Shown one piece after another: positions 1-8,487 of a stretch of 45,018 nucleotides of DNA. How positions within the stretch are numbered: position 1 is the first letter of the stretch; each line of letters opens with the position of its first letter. Made by a program: the position numbers and the translations under genes. The DNA is taken from positions 1 to 45,018 of IMG/VR virus record IMGVR_UViG_3300031329_000010, one strand, 5' to 3'. The notes beneath the pieces are model-generated. The model had not been told where the DNA came from and searched no databases. It was given only the letters and a program-made list of their open reading frames with translations. The DNA comes from a virus.

Positions 1-46
1 AAGAACCTAAGATCGCAACGAAACCAGAGATAGCAATAGCAAACAT
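1..46 (-). CDS. 5' end of a small membrane protein (partial)
   Basis: Only the first 15 codons lie inside the window. They read MFAIAISGFVAILGS, which is hydrophobic and fits a transmembrane segment or signal peptide. An AAAGGG ribosome-binding site lies about 8 nt upstream of the ATG at position 46. It is preceded by the repeated promoter-like element at 76-125. The function is unknown because the rest of the gene is outside the window. Confidence 0.5.
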   Translation of the reverse strand, partial: MFAIAISGFVAILGS

Positions 47-75
47 AGTTGTGCCCTTTCATTGAGCGTTGGGTT

Positions 76-125
76 GATGAACGATGAACTTTCGTTCATT
101 ATAGATGCTTCGTTTTTCTCACTTT
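76..125 (-). promoter_or_regulatory. Repeated TATAAT/hairpin promoter-like element, copy 1
   Basis: On the minus strand this reads a TATAAT box followed at once by ATGAACGAAAGTTCAT, a 6-bp stem closed by a GAAA loop. A near-identical copy lies at 1215-1260. Both copies stand upstream of a small gene, so a host-type promoter with a hairpin in its 5' leader is the simplest reading. No good -35 box is visible. Confidence 0.45.
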
Positions 126-251
126 TTTTCGTACGTTTTCCTACTTTGTTACCAAGTTTGTTCTTCTTTAACCACCGAATCGCACATGGGGCTTAAGCAG
201 GGCGGATTGAGAAACACTTGCGGTGGAGATTGAAGTAGACAGAAACGCGGG
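126..251. other. Intergenic stretch with a degenerate promoter-like site
   Basis: No convincing gene is visible. On the minus strand near 159-176 it contains CGGTGGTTAAAGAAGA. This resembles the phage promoter core found elsewhere in the window (AGGTGACGTTAAAGA) but is 2 nt shorter between GGTG and GTTAAAG. I treat it as a possible decayed or variant site only. Confidence 0.2.
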
Positions 252-605
252 TCATGTGTCAAGTACCTCCGTGTTCAGGTTGTATTCGGTGGCAAGATAA
301 CGCATTTTGTTGATGAACTTCGGAAGGAAGTCTTTGCCATCGTTGCAGTTATCATGGGTGCTCTGTAAGTCTTGGAAAAAGTCTATGTCTGCTTTGATGA
401 AGTCGGGGACTTGTTTGGGGTTGGATATAATTATGTCCATGATGGACCCATAGCCGTCCCATTTTTTGGGATCTTCTCCATCTGGGATGAATGGACGTAT
501 TGCACATCCTGACCCGCTGTAAGTACAGCTTATACTATCGGCGCTTTTCTTGCCTGTGGAAATCAAGTGCCGAGCAGCTTTGTCAAAGGCTTCTTGACGT
601 GTCAT
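252..605 (-). CDS. Hypothetical phage protein (117 aa)
   Basis: The 117-residue soluble protein starts at an ATG with GAGGAG about 10 nt upstream. It contains the sequence CTYSGSGCAIRPFIPDG near residues 27-43, a cysteine-containing pattern that I associate with a common uncharacterised phage family (Q/EAFD...H...C.Y...CAIG.LIPD). No catalytic motif is visible. It is part of the string of small genes downstream of the tape measure and HNH genes. Function is not assigned. Confidence 0.75.
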   Translation of the reverse strand: MTRQEAFDKAARHLISTGKKSADSISCTYSGSGCAIRPFIPDGEDPKKWDGYGSIMDIIISNPKQVPDFIKADIDFFQDLQSTHDNCNDGKDFLPKFINKMRYLATEYNLNTEVLDT

Positions 606-655
606 TTAAAGTACTCCTCAGAGTTGGCTTCGATGTAATTGGCGGTCCAGAATAG

Positions 656-901
656 TTACTTTTCCTTGGTTATAGTGATACCTATTTTTTCCCCCTGATA
701 AATGAATCTCTTAATCTCTTCATTAGGGAAGTGCCTTAATTTTTGAACAGAAACTACCCCGTCATAGTAGAACACAACAACCTCGGTGGGATCATCAGTG
801 TAGAGTGCAATACACTCTTCTTCTGGTTTGTCTTTCATATGGAAGTAAAAGCCAACAGGTTCTTTAAGTTCCGGTATGACTTCTTTATCGAGTATCAACA
901 T
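656..901 (-). CDS. Hypothetical protein (81 aa)
   Basis: The acidic 81-residue protein has a well-placed AAGGAA site before its ATG. It has alternating short beta-strand-like segments (VGFYFHM, TEVVVFYYDGVVSVQ) and no transmembrane helix or recognisable motif. It lies in tandem between two other short phage genes on the same strand. I do not recognise the family. Confidence 0.65.
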   Translation of the reverse strand: MLILDKEVIPELKEPVGFYFHMKDKPEEECIALYTDDPTEVVVFYYDGVVSVQKLRHFPNEEIKRFIYQGEKIGITITKEK

Positions 902-923
902 ATTGATCGTTCCTTTTTGGGGG

Positions 924-1181
924 TTATAGTTCAGATGGGTCGGTTATGATCTTTGTTGAGTTTGGATCATGTATGGGGTATCGGGATCCTCCTTTGTTTT
1001 CTCCTATTACAGTGTGATTGTTGTGTGCCGCCCATTGAAGAAATGATACGTAGATACCAGAGCCAGCTGGTATATTAAACACTGCTACCTTATCTTCTCC
1101 GTAGTTTCCTTCAATGTCTTTAAAAACATGAAACTCTGTTTCGCCCTTTAGCTTAATAGCCCTAAGTATAAATAGGCTCAT
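924..1181 (-). CDS. Hypothetical protein (85 aa)
   Basis: The 85-residue protein starts at an ATG preceded by AAGGAAAG. It is mostly predicted beta/loop with no membrane segment. The repeated TATAAT/hairpin element at 1215-1260 lies about 35 nt upstream and may drive it, together with the two smaller genes that follow. I do not recognise the family. Confidence 0.65.
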   Translation of the reverse strand: MSLFILRAIKLKGETEFHVFKDIEGNYGEDKVAVFNIPAGSGIYVSFLQWAAHNNHTVIGENKGGSRYPIHDPNSTKIITDPSEL

Positions 1182-1214
1182 TTTTTATCACTTTCCTTGT
1201 GTTTGGGTTTTCGG

Positions 1215-1260
1215 AGGATGAACTTTCGTTCATTATAGATGCTTTGTTTTTCTCACTTTT
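1215..1260 (-). promoter_or_regulatory. Repeated TATAAT/hairpin promoter-like element, copy 2
   Basis: This is the second copy of the element at 76-125. On the minus strand it has TATAAT followed by ATGAACGAAAGTTCAT (6-bp stem, GAAA loop). The upstream part of the repeat includes the stop codon of the HNH gene. The following gene starts at 1181, a spacing that fits a promoter with a short leader. Confidence 0.45.
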
Positions 1261-1573
1261 TAACGGGCTTTTTAGCAGCCCAACTAGACCTATTTTTCAG
1301 ATTGTCTGATCTAGTCGCCTGCCTAAGGTTAGAGGGTTTGTTGTTCGATCTGTTTCTATCCTTATGATCAACATCACCAGATCTTATCTTCTTACCTGTA
1401 GTGATTTCTTTTACAATACGATGTTCATACACAGCCTTCCCGTCAATCCTTACAGTCCTATAACCATCACCATGATCAGTGCCCGCTCTTGCCCCTGCTC
1501 TGGCCCTACCAACACTCTTTTGATGGTATAGTTTTCCCCCCTTTAGGTTAAACTTTTCTTTCCATTTTTTCAT
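1253..1573 (-). CDS. Free-standing HNH endonuclease
   Basis: The protein is about 106 residues from the ATG at 1573, preceded by AGAAAGG. A GTG at 1606 would add 11 residues but has a poorly spaced ribosome site. It has the HNH_3-type signature of phage homing endonucleases: a short beta region (YRTVRIDGKAVYEHRIV), then DVDHKDRNRSNNKPSNLRQA with the metal-binding H/D and N residues, and a basic C-terminus. Such enzymes nick or cut cognate intronless or insert-free DNA and spread themselves. It sits alone directly downstream of the tape measure, not inside the group I intron at 13.2-13.5 kb. Whether it mobilises that intron in trans is unknown. Confidence 0.85.
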   Translation of the reverse strand: MKKWKEKFNLKGGKLYHQKSVGRARAGARAGTDHGDGYRTVRIDGKAVYEHRIVKEITTGKKIRSGDVDHKDRNRSNNKPSNLRQATRSDNLKNRSSWAAKKPVKK

Positions 1574-1642
1574 ATTATACAAAACCTTTCTGATAAAATA
1601 GGCCACCCCTCGAAGTGAGAGATGACCTTAGTTTGGATTATC

Positions 1643-4600
1643 TTAGTATACGCCAACTTCCCTGTTGTAGGACCCTACTCCACCGGCAATGTCTGGGATC
1701 ATTGTAAGAACCTCTTTACGAGTTTGACGAGAGATGTCACCAGTGATGTTGATGTTAAACACCTGAGTATCCTTTGACTCTGTGGATCTATTATTAGTTC
1801 TAGCATCTTGGGTAGTTGTAACAATCTCACCCGGTTTCAGTAAGGCAGGGACCGAGTCCTTACCTACCTGAGCACCCGGGATAAGAGGAACAGTACCACC
1901 ACGGTCAGCTCCAAATCCAAATAAACTAAAAGCACTAGAAAGTATACCTGATAGACCACCTCCTCCACCGAGTCCACCGAGAATATCAAACAGGCTAGAG
2001 GTAATTCCATCAAAGAATTCTTTTATACCTGCAGTCTCAATTAAGGATGTAACAAATGCGTCAATGAAGGTGTCAACAACAGTTGAGGAGAATTTATCAG
2101 CAAAAGCCATAATACCACCTTCAAGATCACCCTCTTTGAAGACCTTTCCTAGACCCTCTCTCAGACCGTCTCTAAGCCCATCAGATAGCCTCTGAGAAGT
2201 AGACAGCATAGAGTCGAGTCTAGCTTGAGCGCTAGAAAGCTCATTGTTAGCTCTCGCAATCTCTTCCGTATTATTAGCGCTTATGAGACCACGCTCACGA
2301 ATGATACGGTTGATCTCTCTTTGGAGTTCTATTGCTCCAGCGCCACCACCAAGCACTTCAGGGCTAAACCCTGCGGCCTCTGCTGAGTTAACATTACCAT
2401 TAGACAGGATTTTCTCTATTTCAGCTTCCTGATTCCTGATAATATCAAGCTGTTGTTTACGAAGGCCAACATTGGTAAGAGCAGAGTTGTTAATACGCTT
2501 TTCTGCTGCTTCGATCTTCTTGAGCGAAGAGAAGAGTGAGTTAGTTTCTCCACCAGTTAGGCCGACTAATCCTTCTATTGTTAGACCAATATCACTTAGC
2601 AGTCTTTGAATAGGAGTATTGGTAGTACCACCGCCACCACCACCGCCATTGCTAGTATTCAGACCCCCACTAGAGATAGCATCGGAAAGAGCCTTCCCTC
2701 TTGCCTTTAACTTTTCGATTACTTTGTCAATAGTTGTATCATCAACTTCGCCACCTGCTGCAAGAGTATCGCGAGCAAATGCAGCTGACAAGAACCCAGA
2801 AGCGATTTTACCAAGATTAGAAATAAGGCTATCCGGAGCATTAAGAAGTTTATCAGCATCAATTGAGATACCTTTTAGGGCAAGAGCAGAATTAATAACT
2901 TCAATGATCTGATCACGAGTAGCTTCGCCCTTAGCAAGGTCTTCTGAGAACAACTGGATATTAGCGGATTGAGAAAGCAGGCCAAGTATTTTACTAAGCT
3001 CAGCCTCATCTTGCTTAAGATTTGCAAACAGTCTAGCATTCTCATTAGTCACAACCGGCAGAGCACCAATTGCTTCCATTTGCTCTCTAACGTTCTCAAG
3101 CTCAGTTAGAGTTGATGAGATATCAGAGAACCCACCAAGGCTGATCTTAGTTGTCTCTATGCCTTCTTGGATACCAAAACTAGTGGCATTACTAGCAATC
3201 TGAGCGATCTTAGCGGGATCAATAATATCACCGACTTCGTCCGCTAGTCTTGTAAAGTTTGCTTGAGCAGATCCATCTCGTAGCGCACTTGTAATAGTCT
3301 GTTTTAGGCTTGTTTCGGCCTCAGCCAAGAAGGATCTAGCTCTAGCAACATCACCATCGGTAGCGTCTCCAACTTGTCTTCTAGCAAGGGTATCTTCTAG
3401 ATTTCCTCTTCTCGCTAAAGCAGATGAGAACGCATCAGAGATAAGTTTAGACTCTGAAGTAGAAATTAAAGATCTGTTACCAAGAGTATTTAGGCTCTGG
3501 TCCTCAAGTGCTCTTACAGCATTCTCAAAGTTTTCAGTTGCTCTTTGTCTAGCAACAAGCTCAGGGTTCCTACGAGCGGCTTCATCAAAGTTTGAACGAG
3601 CATCTCTAACATTACGATCCCTAATAAACCCAAGAATAGGGTTAATATAATTACCCTTCATCGGGTTAAGTGTCGCATTACCAAATCGTTCTTCCGAAAG
3701 GGCAACAATCAGTTCATTGATAGAATTGGTAAGCTCTGTTGAGAACTCAGAAGGGTCTCTGTTGGCAATACCACCTAGGAGGGCGGCAGTATCTTCTCCA
3801 AACAGAGATTCTATTTGCTCCGGTGTTTGGTTTATCTGAAGGGCAGAAGCAAATCTAGTTAGACCTTCCGCTGTAACAGGTCCTTCCCCAAGTGTCTCTG
3901 CAATGTTAGCAAGAATGTCACTTTGTTTAGAGAAGTCTGATTGTTCCCCACCAAGGAATACGGTAATATCGCTAAGAAGATTTCTGAAATCAGCAAAGCC
4001 CGGTCTATTTTGAACACTTAGAGCTGCGGCAACCCCTGTATCTCTGTTAGCTGCCTCATCTGCTGCTTTATCAATAGCGGCAGTAGTTCTTTCTTGAGCG
4101 GCCTCAAGACGGCTTGTAGTCTCTGCTGTAGCACTACCATAAGTTAGAATTTCTTGGTTGTACTTGATCTGGATAGCCTCAAGACTATTAACAGAGTCAA
4201 TGATCTTACCTGCTGAAACATCACTAAGAGCTTGGAAGTTAAGAGTTTCAATACTCTCTTTGTTTCTTCTATTCTCAAATGCATTACGACCAAATTGACC
4301 GCGAGCAGCAATGGTACGAGACGTAGAACGAACATCAACCGCATTAGAAACTGTAGCTTCGTTTAAGAGGCCAAGCTTACGTCTAGCGTAGTTTATTTGG
4401 CTATCAAACTTTCCCCTGAAGGTATCTCCTTCACCAAAGATAAGTGTATAGGCAATACCGCCAACTACAACTGCAGCTGTAATAGTGGCAATAATCTTAA
4501 ATGCTAAGGTAGCAATCACACCTTTAAGAAGAGTAGGAATAGCTAAGAGCGCCCGGCTAAGTAACCCAAGGATAGCAGAACCAAAGCTTTTGGCTGTATC

Positions 4601-7087
4601 AATAGCAAGACCAAGACCAAGTTTTCTTCCAGCAAGACCTACCGCCTGCTCTACAATACCTGAACCGACAACAAGAGCAGCAATAGACGCAGCAACAATG
4701 GTAGCGACCCCGTTTGCTCCATCGCCAGAACCGGCAGAAGCCATACCTGCACCGGCAACAAGAGCAGCAATAGACGCAGCACCAACCCTACCGAAAGAAC
4801 CCATACTACGAGTAGCGCGCCTTAGTGAGGTAGGAAGACTAGAGAAGATAGCTTGCATCCTAGCTAGTGCTGGAGCTGCAAGGTTCTGTACGATACCACC
4901 CATAGCGGCAATAGCAGGAATAGCGTTTGTACGAACAGCATTACCAAATGCGTTAACTTTTTCTTTAAGATTATTTTTGCTAAAGGCATCAAAGAAGGGT
5001 TTGAACACTGGGTTAAGTACAGTACCCCCACCACGTCCTCGACGGCTAGAACCACGGCCTGCTCTCTGACCCTGAGTAGTACTAAGAGAAAGGAGACCAA
5101 TAATTCTACTTTTAAGAGTCCTACGTTGGGATACACCTAAGAGACCATCAACAAAGGTTTGACCTAGGGCTGCAGCCGCTAAGATACTTTTAAAGGTCTT
5201 AGGAAACAGTAAAGCAAAAGAAGCGATAAATGCTATAGACCCTGCAATACCTGCTTCCTTGAACAGACCTATAAGGCCTGCACCCAGAGCGGACACAAGT
5301 CCAGAGATGATAGCAGGAAGCGCTGTCACAATTTGTTTGATAGCTTCCCCAATTACCTCACCTACCATCGAACCAAAGGCAGCAAAGACCTTTGGTGATC
5401 CTACGGCTTCAACAAGATTAGCAACAAGAACCGCTAGGAACACTGGGCCAATTTTATCAGCAATTTTGCCAAAGGCTTTAGTGATAGTCCCTGTACTAAA
5501 GGCAAAGGTAAACGCTGCTAGGATAGCTGTAGTAAAGGTTTTTCTAATCTCAGGGGCAAGACTTCTGATTGCATCGACACCTCTAGAGAATCCCCCAGAA
5601 ACAGCATCGATAATAGTTTGCCTGATCGATTGAATACTTTGAGCGGTGGCAGTTAGGTCAATATCAAAGTTTAACCTCCCCCGACCAGCGCTGTAGATAG
5701 CTTTAAAGGCACTAGTAACGTCATTAGCGAATGATTTTACTTTATTGAGAACAACCGGGAGATATTTATCTGCTAGGTTGGCAATACCCTCCATTGTATC
5801 TGTCCAGTAAGAATTACCAACAACTTTCTCATAGATATTAAAGAAGAATTCAATTACGTCTGAAGCAAAGTCTCTCACAACTCTAGCTGCATCACCTAGG
5901 TAAATAACAGCGAAGTCTCTAACATTTCTGAAAGTTCGTTCTAAGAACTGGAATGCGGAGGTATCACTTAGTCTGTTGAATTGGTCCTTTATAAAGTCTA
6001 TTGAGCTACCAAAGTTGTTTTCTATGATATCAGAGATGGTTCTCATAGACACTCTGGCAGCATCTATCATACCTTTATAAATGCCTTCTAGTCCTTCTAG
6101 TCCTTCATACAGGCTAGAGATATCAAAAGAAGACAGAGACTTTTTCATTACCCCTAAACCAGAAACAAAGTCTTTAACAACCCTACCGATTATCTTTGGG
6201 ATCTCTGCTAGTCTATTTCTCCATTCTACTACGGAAGCAACAATAGATTCTCTGTTACCAGCAATAGCATTTGTTAACCTAGAAATTTTATTTGTAAATG
6301 AACTAGTAATTCCTAGCGCTTTAGATAGTTCAGCAGTAAGTCTACCTACTTGGTCCCCGAGAAGAACAAATGCTTTACCAGAAGTAAGCTCAATGTTCTC
6401 AAACTCTTTAGCGACAGCCTCAGACTGCCCAAGCAGGGCCGAGAATACAACATCAGAAGTCAGCTTACCATCAGCCGCAAGACCACGAAGCGCGCCGCGA
6501 GCTACACCCATGTTATCCGCGATGGCCGTAGCGACACGAGGTAGCTGCTCTAGCACCGAGTTAAGCTCTTCACCCCTCAGTGTACCAGCAGACAGACCCT
6601 GCCCTAGCTGTACCAGAGCAGCCCTCTGTGACTCTACAGAACCACCAGAGATAGCAGCGGCTTGGTTTAGCGTGATAATAGACTTATTAATGTCCTGAAT
6701 TGACCTGCCAGTACCCTTTAGGGATTGTCCCATACGGTTAAAGGCTTGGGCGGTGGATTGTACAGGGGCTTTAGTCTGTAAAGAAATCCTGTAGATCGTA
6801 TCCATCTGTTTAGCTAGTTCTTCACCACGACCAACAACCAGAGCAACTTGGTTCTCCATGTCAACAAAGTTATCTGTTGCCCGGTTAATACCTCTTGTAA
6901 GAGCTGTACCGGCGAATGCGGCAGCAATACCAGTGGCTAGCCTTGCAATGTTCTTTGTAGCACTAGCGGCGGTGTTTCCAACGCTCTTAAAGTCACCGTT
7001 TAGTCTACGGATATCTTGACGTGCTTTAGCAGTGTCAGCCGTAACGCGAATACGGACGCCGCGCCCCGGTCCTGTGGGTAATACCAT
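1643..7087 (-). CDS. Tape measure protein
   Basis: At 1814 residues this is the longest ORF in the window. The N-terminus has a tape-measure-like start (basic, then DIRRLNGDFKSVGNTAAS, then the TMP_N-type region VPAQAFNRMGQ-like/LSAGTLRGEELNSVLEQLP around residues 100-200). The centre has long helical and hydrophobic stretches (about residues 510-900), including several candidate membrane-spanning segments. The C-terminus has the GG-rich hydrophobic tail and the motif PGAQVGKDSVPALLKPGEIV found at the end of many phage tape measures. It sets tail length and is ejected with DNA. It follows the frameshifted chaperone genes, the canonical order. Confidence 0.95.
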   Translation of the reverse strand: MVLPTGPGRGVRIRVTADTAKARQDIRRLNGDFKSVGNTAASATKNIARLATGIAAAFAGTALTRGINRATDNFVDMENQVALVVGRGEELAKQMDTIYRISLQTKAPVQSTAQAFNRMGQSLKGTGRSIQDINKSIITLNQAAAISGGSVESQRAALVQLGQGLSAGTLRGEELNSVLEQLPRVATAIADNMGVARGALRGLAADGKLTSDVVFSALLGQSEAVAKEFENIELTSGKAFVLLGDQVGRLTAELSKALGITSSFTNKISRLTNAIAGNRESIVASVVEWRNRLAEIPKIIGRVVKDFVSGLGVMKKSLSSFDISSLYEGLEGLEGIYKGMIDAARVSMRTISDIIENNFGSSIDFIKDQFNRLSDTSAFQFLERTFRNVRDFAVIYLGDAARVVRDFASDVIEFFFNIYEKVVGNSYWTDTMEGIANLADKYLPVVLNKVKSFANDVTSAFKAIYSAGRGRLNFDIDLTATAQSIQSIRQTIIDAVSGGFSRGVDAIRSLAPEIRKTFTTAILAAFTFAFSTGTITKAFGKIADKIGPVFLAVLVANLVEAVGSPKVFAAFGSMVGEVIGEAIKQIVTALPAIISGLVSALGAGLIGLFKEAGIAGSIAFIASFALLFPKTFKSILAAAALGQTFVDGLLGVSQRRTLKSRIIGLLSLSTTQGQRAGRGSSRRGRGGGTVLNPVFKPFFDAFSKNNLKEKVNAFGNAVRTNAIPAIAAMGGIVQNLAAPALARMQAIFSSLPTSLRRATRSMGSFGRVGAASIAALVAGAGMASAGSGDGANGVATIVAASIAALVVGSGIVEQAVGLAGRKLGLGLAIDTAKSFGSAILGLLSRALLAIPTLLKGVIATLAFKIIATITAAVVVGGIAYTLIFGEGDTFRGKFDSQINYARRKLGLLNEATVSNAVDVRSTSRTIAARGQFGRNAFENRRNKESIETLNFQALSDVSAGKIIDSVNSLEAIQIKYNQEILTYGSATAETTSRLEAAQERTTAAIDKAADEAANRDTGVAAALSVQNRPGFADFRNLLSDITVFLGGEQSDFSKQSDILANIAETLGEGPVTAEGLTRFASALQINQTPEQIESLFGEDTAALLGGIANRDPSEFSTELTNSINELIVALSEERFGNATLNPMKGNYINPILGFIRDRNVRDARSNFDEAARRNPELVARQRATENFENAVRALEDQSLNTLGNRSLISTSESKLISDAFSSALARRGNLEDTLARRQVGDATDGDVARARSFLAEAETSLKQTITSALRDGSAQANFTRLADEVGDIIDPAKIAQIASNATSFGIQEGIETTKISLGGFSDISSTLTELENVREQMEAIGALPVVTNENARLFANLKQDEAELSKILGLLSQSANIQLFSEDLAKGEATRDQIIEVINSALALKGISIDADKLLNAPDSLISNLGKIASGFLSAAFARDTLAAGGEVDDTTIDKVIEKLKARGKALSDAISSGGLNTSNGGGGGGGTTNTPIQRLLSDIGLTIEGLVGLTGGETNSLFSSLKKIEAAEKRINNSALTNVGLRKQQLDIIRNQEAEIEKILSNGNVNSAEAAGFSPEVLGGGAGAIELQREINRIIRERGLISANNTEEIARANNELSSAQARLDSMLSTSQRLSDGLRDGLREGLGKVFKEGDLEGGIMAFADKFSSTVVDTFIDAFVTSLIETAGIKEFFDGITSSLFDILGGLGGGGGLSGILSSAFSLFGFGADRGGTVPLIPGAQVGKDSVPALLKPGEIVTTTQDARTNNRSTESKDTQVFNINITGDISRQTRKEVLTMIPDIAGGVGSYNREVGVY

Positions 7088-7118
7088 TATCCTTCTCCTC
7101 TACGTTACGGATTAAATT

Positions 7119-7156
7119 GCCCTAGACAGTCCCTAATAACAGGGGCCATCTAGGGC
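7119..7156 (-). other. RNA hairpin upstream of the tape measure gene
   Basis: A perfect 8-bp inverted repeat (GCCCTAGA / TCTAGGGC) encloses a second CCCCT/AGGG pairing. It lies in the 75-nt gap between the HK97-gp10-like gene and the tape measure gene. No U-tract follows, so it may be an mRNA processing or stability element rather than a classical terminator. Confidence 0.5.
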
Positions 7157-7162
7157 TTACAC

Positions 7163-7474
7163 TTAAATAAGTTTTGATGTTTGAAGAACTCTCTCGATAA
7201 AGAAAGCTGGGGCTTGTTTTGACCCGCCTTGGTTAAGATAGGTAATGTAAGGAGCATCGTTAGCAATTTGACCACCGATACGGAAAATAGACTTATTGTT
7301 TCTCCAACGAGAACGGGCAAAACCAGTGTCAACTGGGGTTACTTCTCGGAGAAGGTTGGTAGCAAAATCCATTCTTGCATTGACGTCGTCACTAGCAATC
7401 TCTTCAACCTCTAAGGCTGCTCTTCTCAACTCTCGATCGAAGTCCACTACTTCCATGCTCACTCCGAACACCAT
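7163..7474 (-). CDS. HK97 gp10-like tail completion/connector protein
   Basis: The 103-residue protein has the pattern TPVDTGFARSRW, followed by NDAPYITYLNQGGSKQAP and FFIERVL. This is the family signature of HK97 gp10/neck-type proteins that act at the head-tail interface or in tail completion. AGAGGAG lies 10 nt upstream of the ATG at 7474. Its start overlaps the end of the frameshifted chaperone ORF. It is oddly placed between the tail chaperones and the tape measure rather than with the connectors at 9-10 kb. Confidence 0.75.
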   Translation of the reverse strand: MVFGVSMEVVDFDRELRRAALEVEEIASDDVNARMDFATNLLREVTPVDTGFARSRWRNNKSIFRIGGQIANDAPYITYLNQGGSKQAPAFFIERVLQTSKLI

Positions 7475-8194
7475 TGTTCTTTACTCCTCTTTGAATAAGG
7501 TCCTCAAGATTAAACTCTCCATCTCCACCTCTAGCTTTTCTCATATTGTCAAGCATCTTATTTTCAGGCATTACGCCTTCTCTGAATTCAGGCTTACGAG
7601 CCTTTTCTGAGTTAACAACAGCTCTAATGGTTGGGAATATTTCTTCAGGCTTCTTCTTTATTTCTGTCATAGAAGACATAATATAGTAAGTCCTCATATC
7701 CTCTGCATAACCGGGAGGTCTTGCTTTGAAGTAATAACACCAACCGACAAACTCTGAATAAGGCATGTCTATAATCTCAGAAATAGTTTTCTTCAGAAGA
7801 AAAGCGATTTCATAGACTTGGAGTTCTTCATCGGTTAGTTTCCCATAGGGGTTTCTCCATCAACATCACTATCAGGGTCAACCTCTACAGCATCAGTACT
7901 TAGACCGATGTAGTTAAGGACTTCTGTTGCTAGGTTATTAAGTTCATCAGGTGGGAAAGACTGGTAGTCTTCAACACTTAGCTCTTGCGCGCCAATTACA
8001 CCAGCACCAATAACAATACGAAGCAGCTCCATACTATCCACTTCCTCGTTCTTCTTAGACTTTGGCTTAGTCTGGACTGCTTTAATCTGTTTCTGTAGTT
8101 CAATAATCTGACCGAACGTCAGTTTACGAATGCTCACTTTTTCTTCCATAAAGTCAACTTCTTTAGTGACTTCCTTACCAACTAGATGTTTCAT
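7404..8194 (-). CDS. Tail assembly chaperone, frameshifted long form (gpGT-like)
   Basis: A -1 ribosomal frameshift on the heptamer at 7838-7844 joins the 119-residue upstream ORF to a second ORF ending at 7404, giving about 263 residues. Both segments are whole codons (8194-7838 and 7838-7404). The extension contains MPYSEFVGWCYYF and RPPGYAEDMR, resembling the T extensions of siphophage GT proteins. Such long forms bind both the tape measure and tail tube subunits during tail assembly. The position just upstream of the tape measure gene supports this. Confidence 0.85.
7835..8194 (-). CDS. Tail assembly chaperone, short form (gpG-like)
   Basis: This 119-residue acidic protein ends in PMGN at a TAA just past a slippery heptamer. 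It is the in-frame product; a minority of ribosomes produce the longer GT form. A helix-rich centre (KLTFGQIIELQKQIKAV, ELLRIVIGAGV) fits the G-type chaperones that coat the tape measure before tube polymerisation. Its start overlaps the preceding 76-residue ORF by 20 nt, which suggests coupled translation. Confidence 0.85.
   Translation of the reverse strand: MKHLVGKEVTKEVDFMEEKVSIRKLTFGQIIELQKQIKAVQTKPKSKKNEEVDSMELLRIVIGAGVIGAQELSVEDYQSFPPDELNNLATEVLNYIGLSTDAVEVDPDSDVDGETPMGN
7838..7844 (-). promoter_or_regulatory. Programmed -1 frameshift slippery site GGGAAAC
   Basis: In the zero frame the codons read ..G GGA AAC then TAA. The -1 frame reads GGG AAA CTA and continues into the T-like extension. 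GGGAAAC fits the X XXY YYZ rule and resembles the lambda GGGAAAG site. Confidence 0.9.
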
Positions 8195-8405
8195 CTTTGG
8201 TGAACCTTTCTCTATACTCTTTTAAAAACTTGCGGAGTTTGAACAACTCACTAATTGTTTCTAATACTTCCTGACCTTCTTCTGGGGTCAACTGCTCCAT
8301 ACGCTGGGCGGTCTTATCTAGACTGATATCAACAGCACGAATCATATGTTTAGCAGTTACATCTAGGACGTAGTTTTTACTGAATCTAAACTTTTTTTCG
8401 TTCAT
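8175..8405 (-). CDS. Small hypothetical tail-region protein (76 aa)
   Basis: The 76-residue charged, mainly helical protein lies between the tail tube gene and the G-like chaperone and overlaps the latter. It is the first gene after the phage-type promoter at 8450. A helical segment (QEVLETISELFKLRKFLKEYRERF) suggests a coiled or helical-bundle fold. The position fits a tail-assembly accessory role, but I do not recognise the family. Confidence 0.7.
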   Translation of the reverse strand: MNEKKFRFSKNYVLDVTAKHMIRAVDISLDKTAQRMEQLTPEEGQEVLETISELFKLRKFLKEYRERFTKDETSSW

Positions 8406-8430
8406 AACTTCCTCTAACTTGATTGAAGAG

Positions 8431-8450
8431 ACCCCCGAGGGGGCCTCCTC
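8431..8450 (-). other. GC-rich hairpin at the 5' end of the transcript from P8450
   Basis: Immediately after the predicted start site the RNA folds into a CCCCC/GGGGG stem with a 2-nt loop, extended by imperfect GAG/CTC pairs. No U-run follows. It could stabilise the new mRNA or act as a weak terminator for the tail tube transcript. Confidence 0.5.
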
Positions 8451-8464
8451 TTTAACGTCACCTA
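8449..8464 (-). promoter_or_regulatory. Phage-type (SP6-like) promoter P8450
   Basis: This is an exact copy of TAGGTGACGTTAAAGA; by alignment with SP6, +1 is the G at 8450. It lies between the tail tube gene and the tail chaperone operon. Its AATTAGGT is also the right arm of a perfect inverted repeat whose left arm (ACCTAATT) covers the tail tube stop codon, so the core can be drawn into a hairpin. Confidence 0.8.
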
Positions 8465-8487
8465 ATTAACTATTAAAAATCAATAAA

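Noticed and set aside
4485-6698. Long plus-strand ORFs within the tape measure region (e.g. 4485-5069, 6081-6698)
   Set aside because: They are complementary shadows of the tape measure gene; composition and lack of ribosome sites do not support coding.
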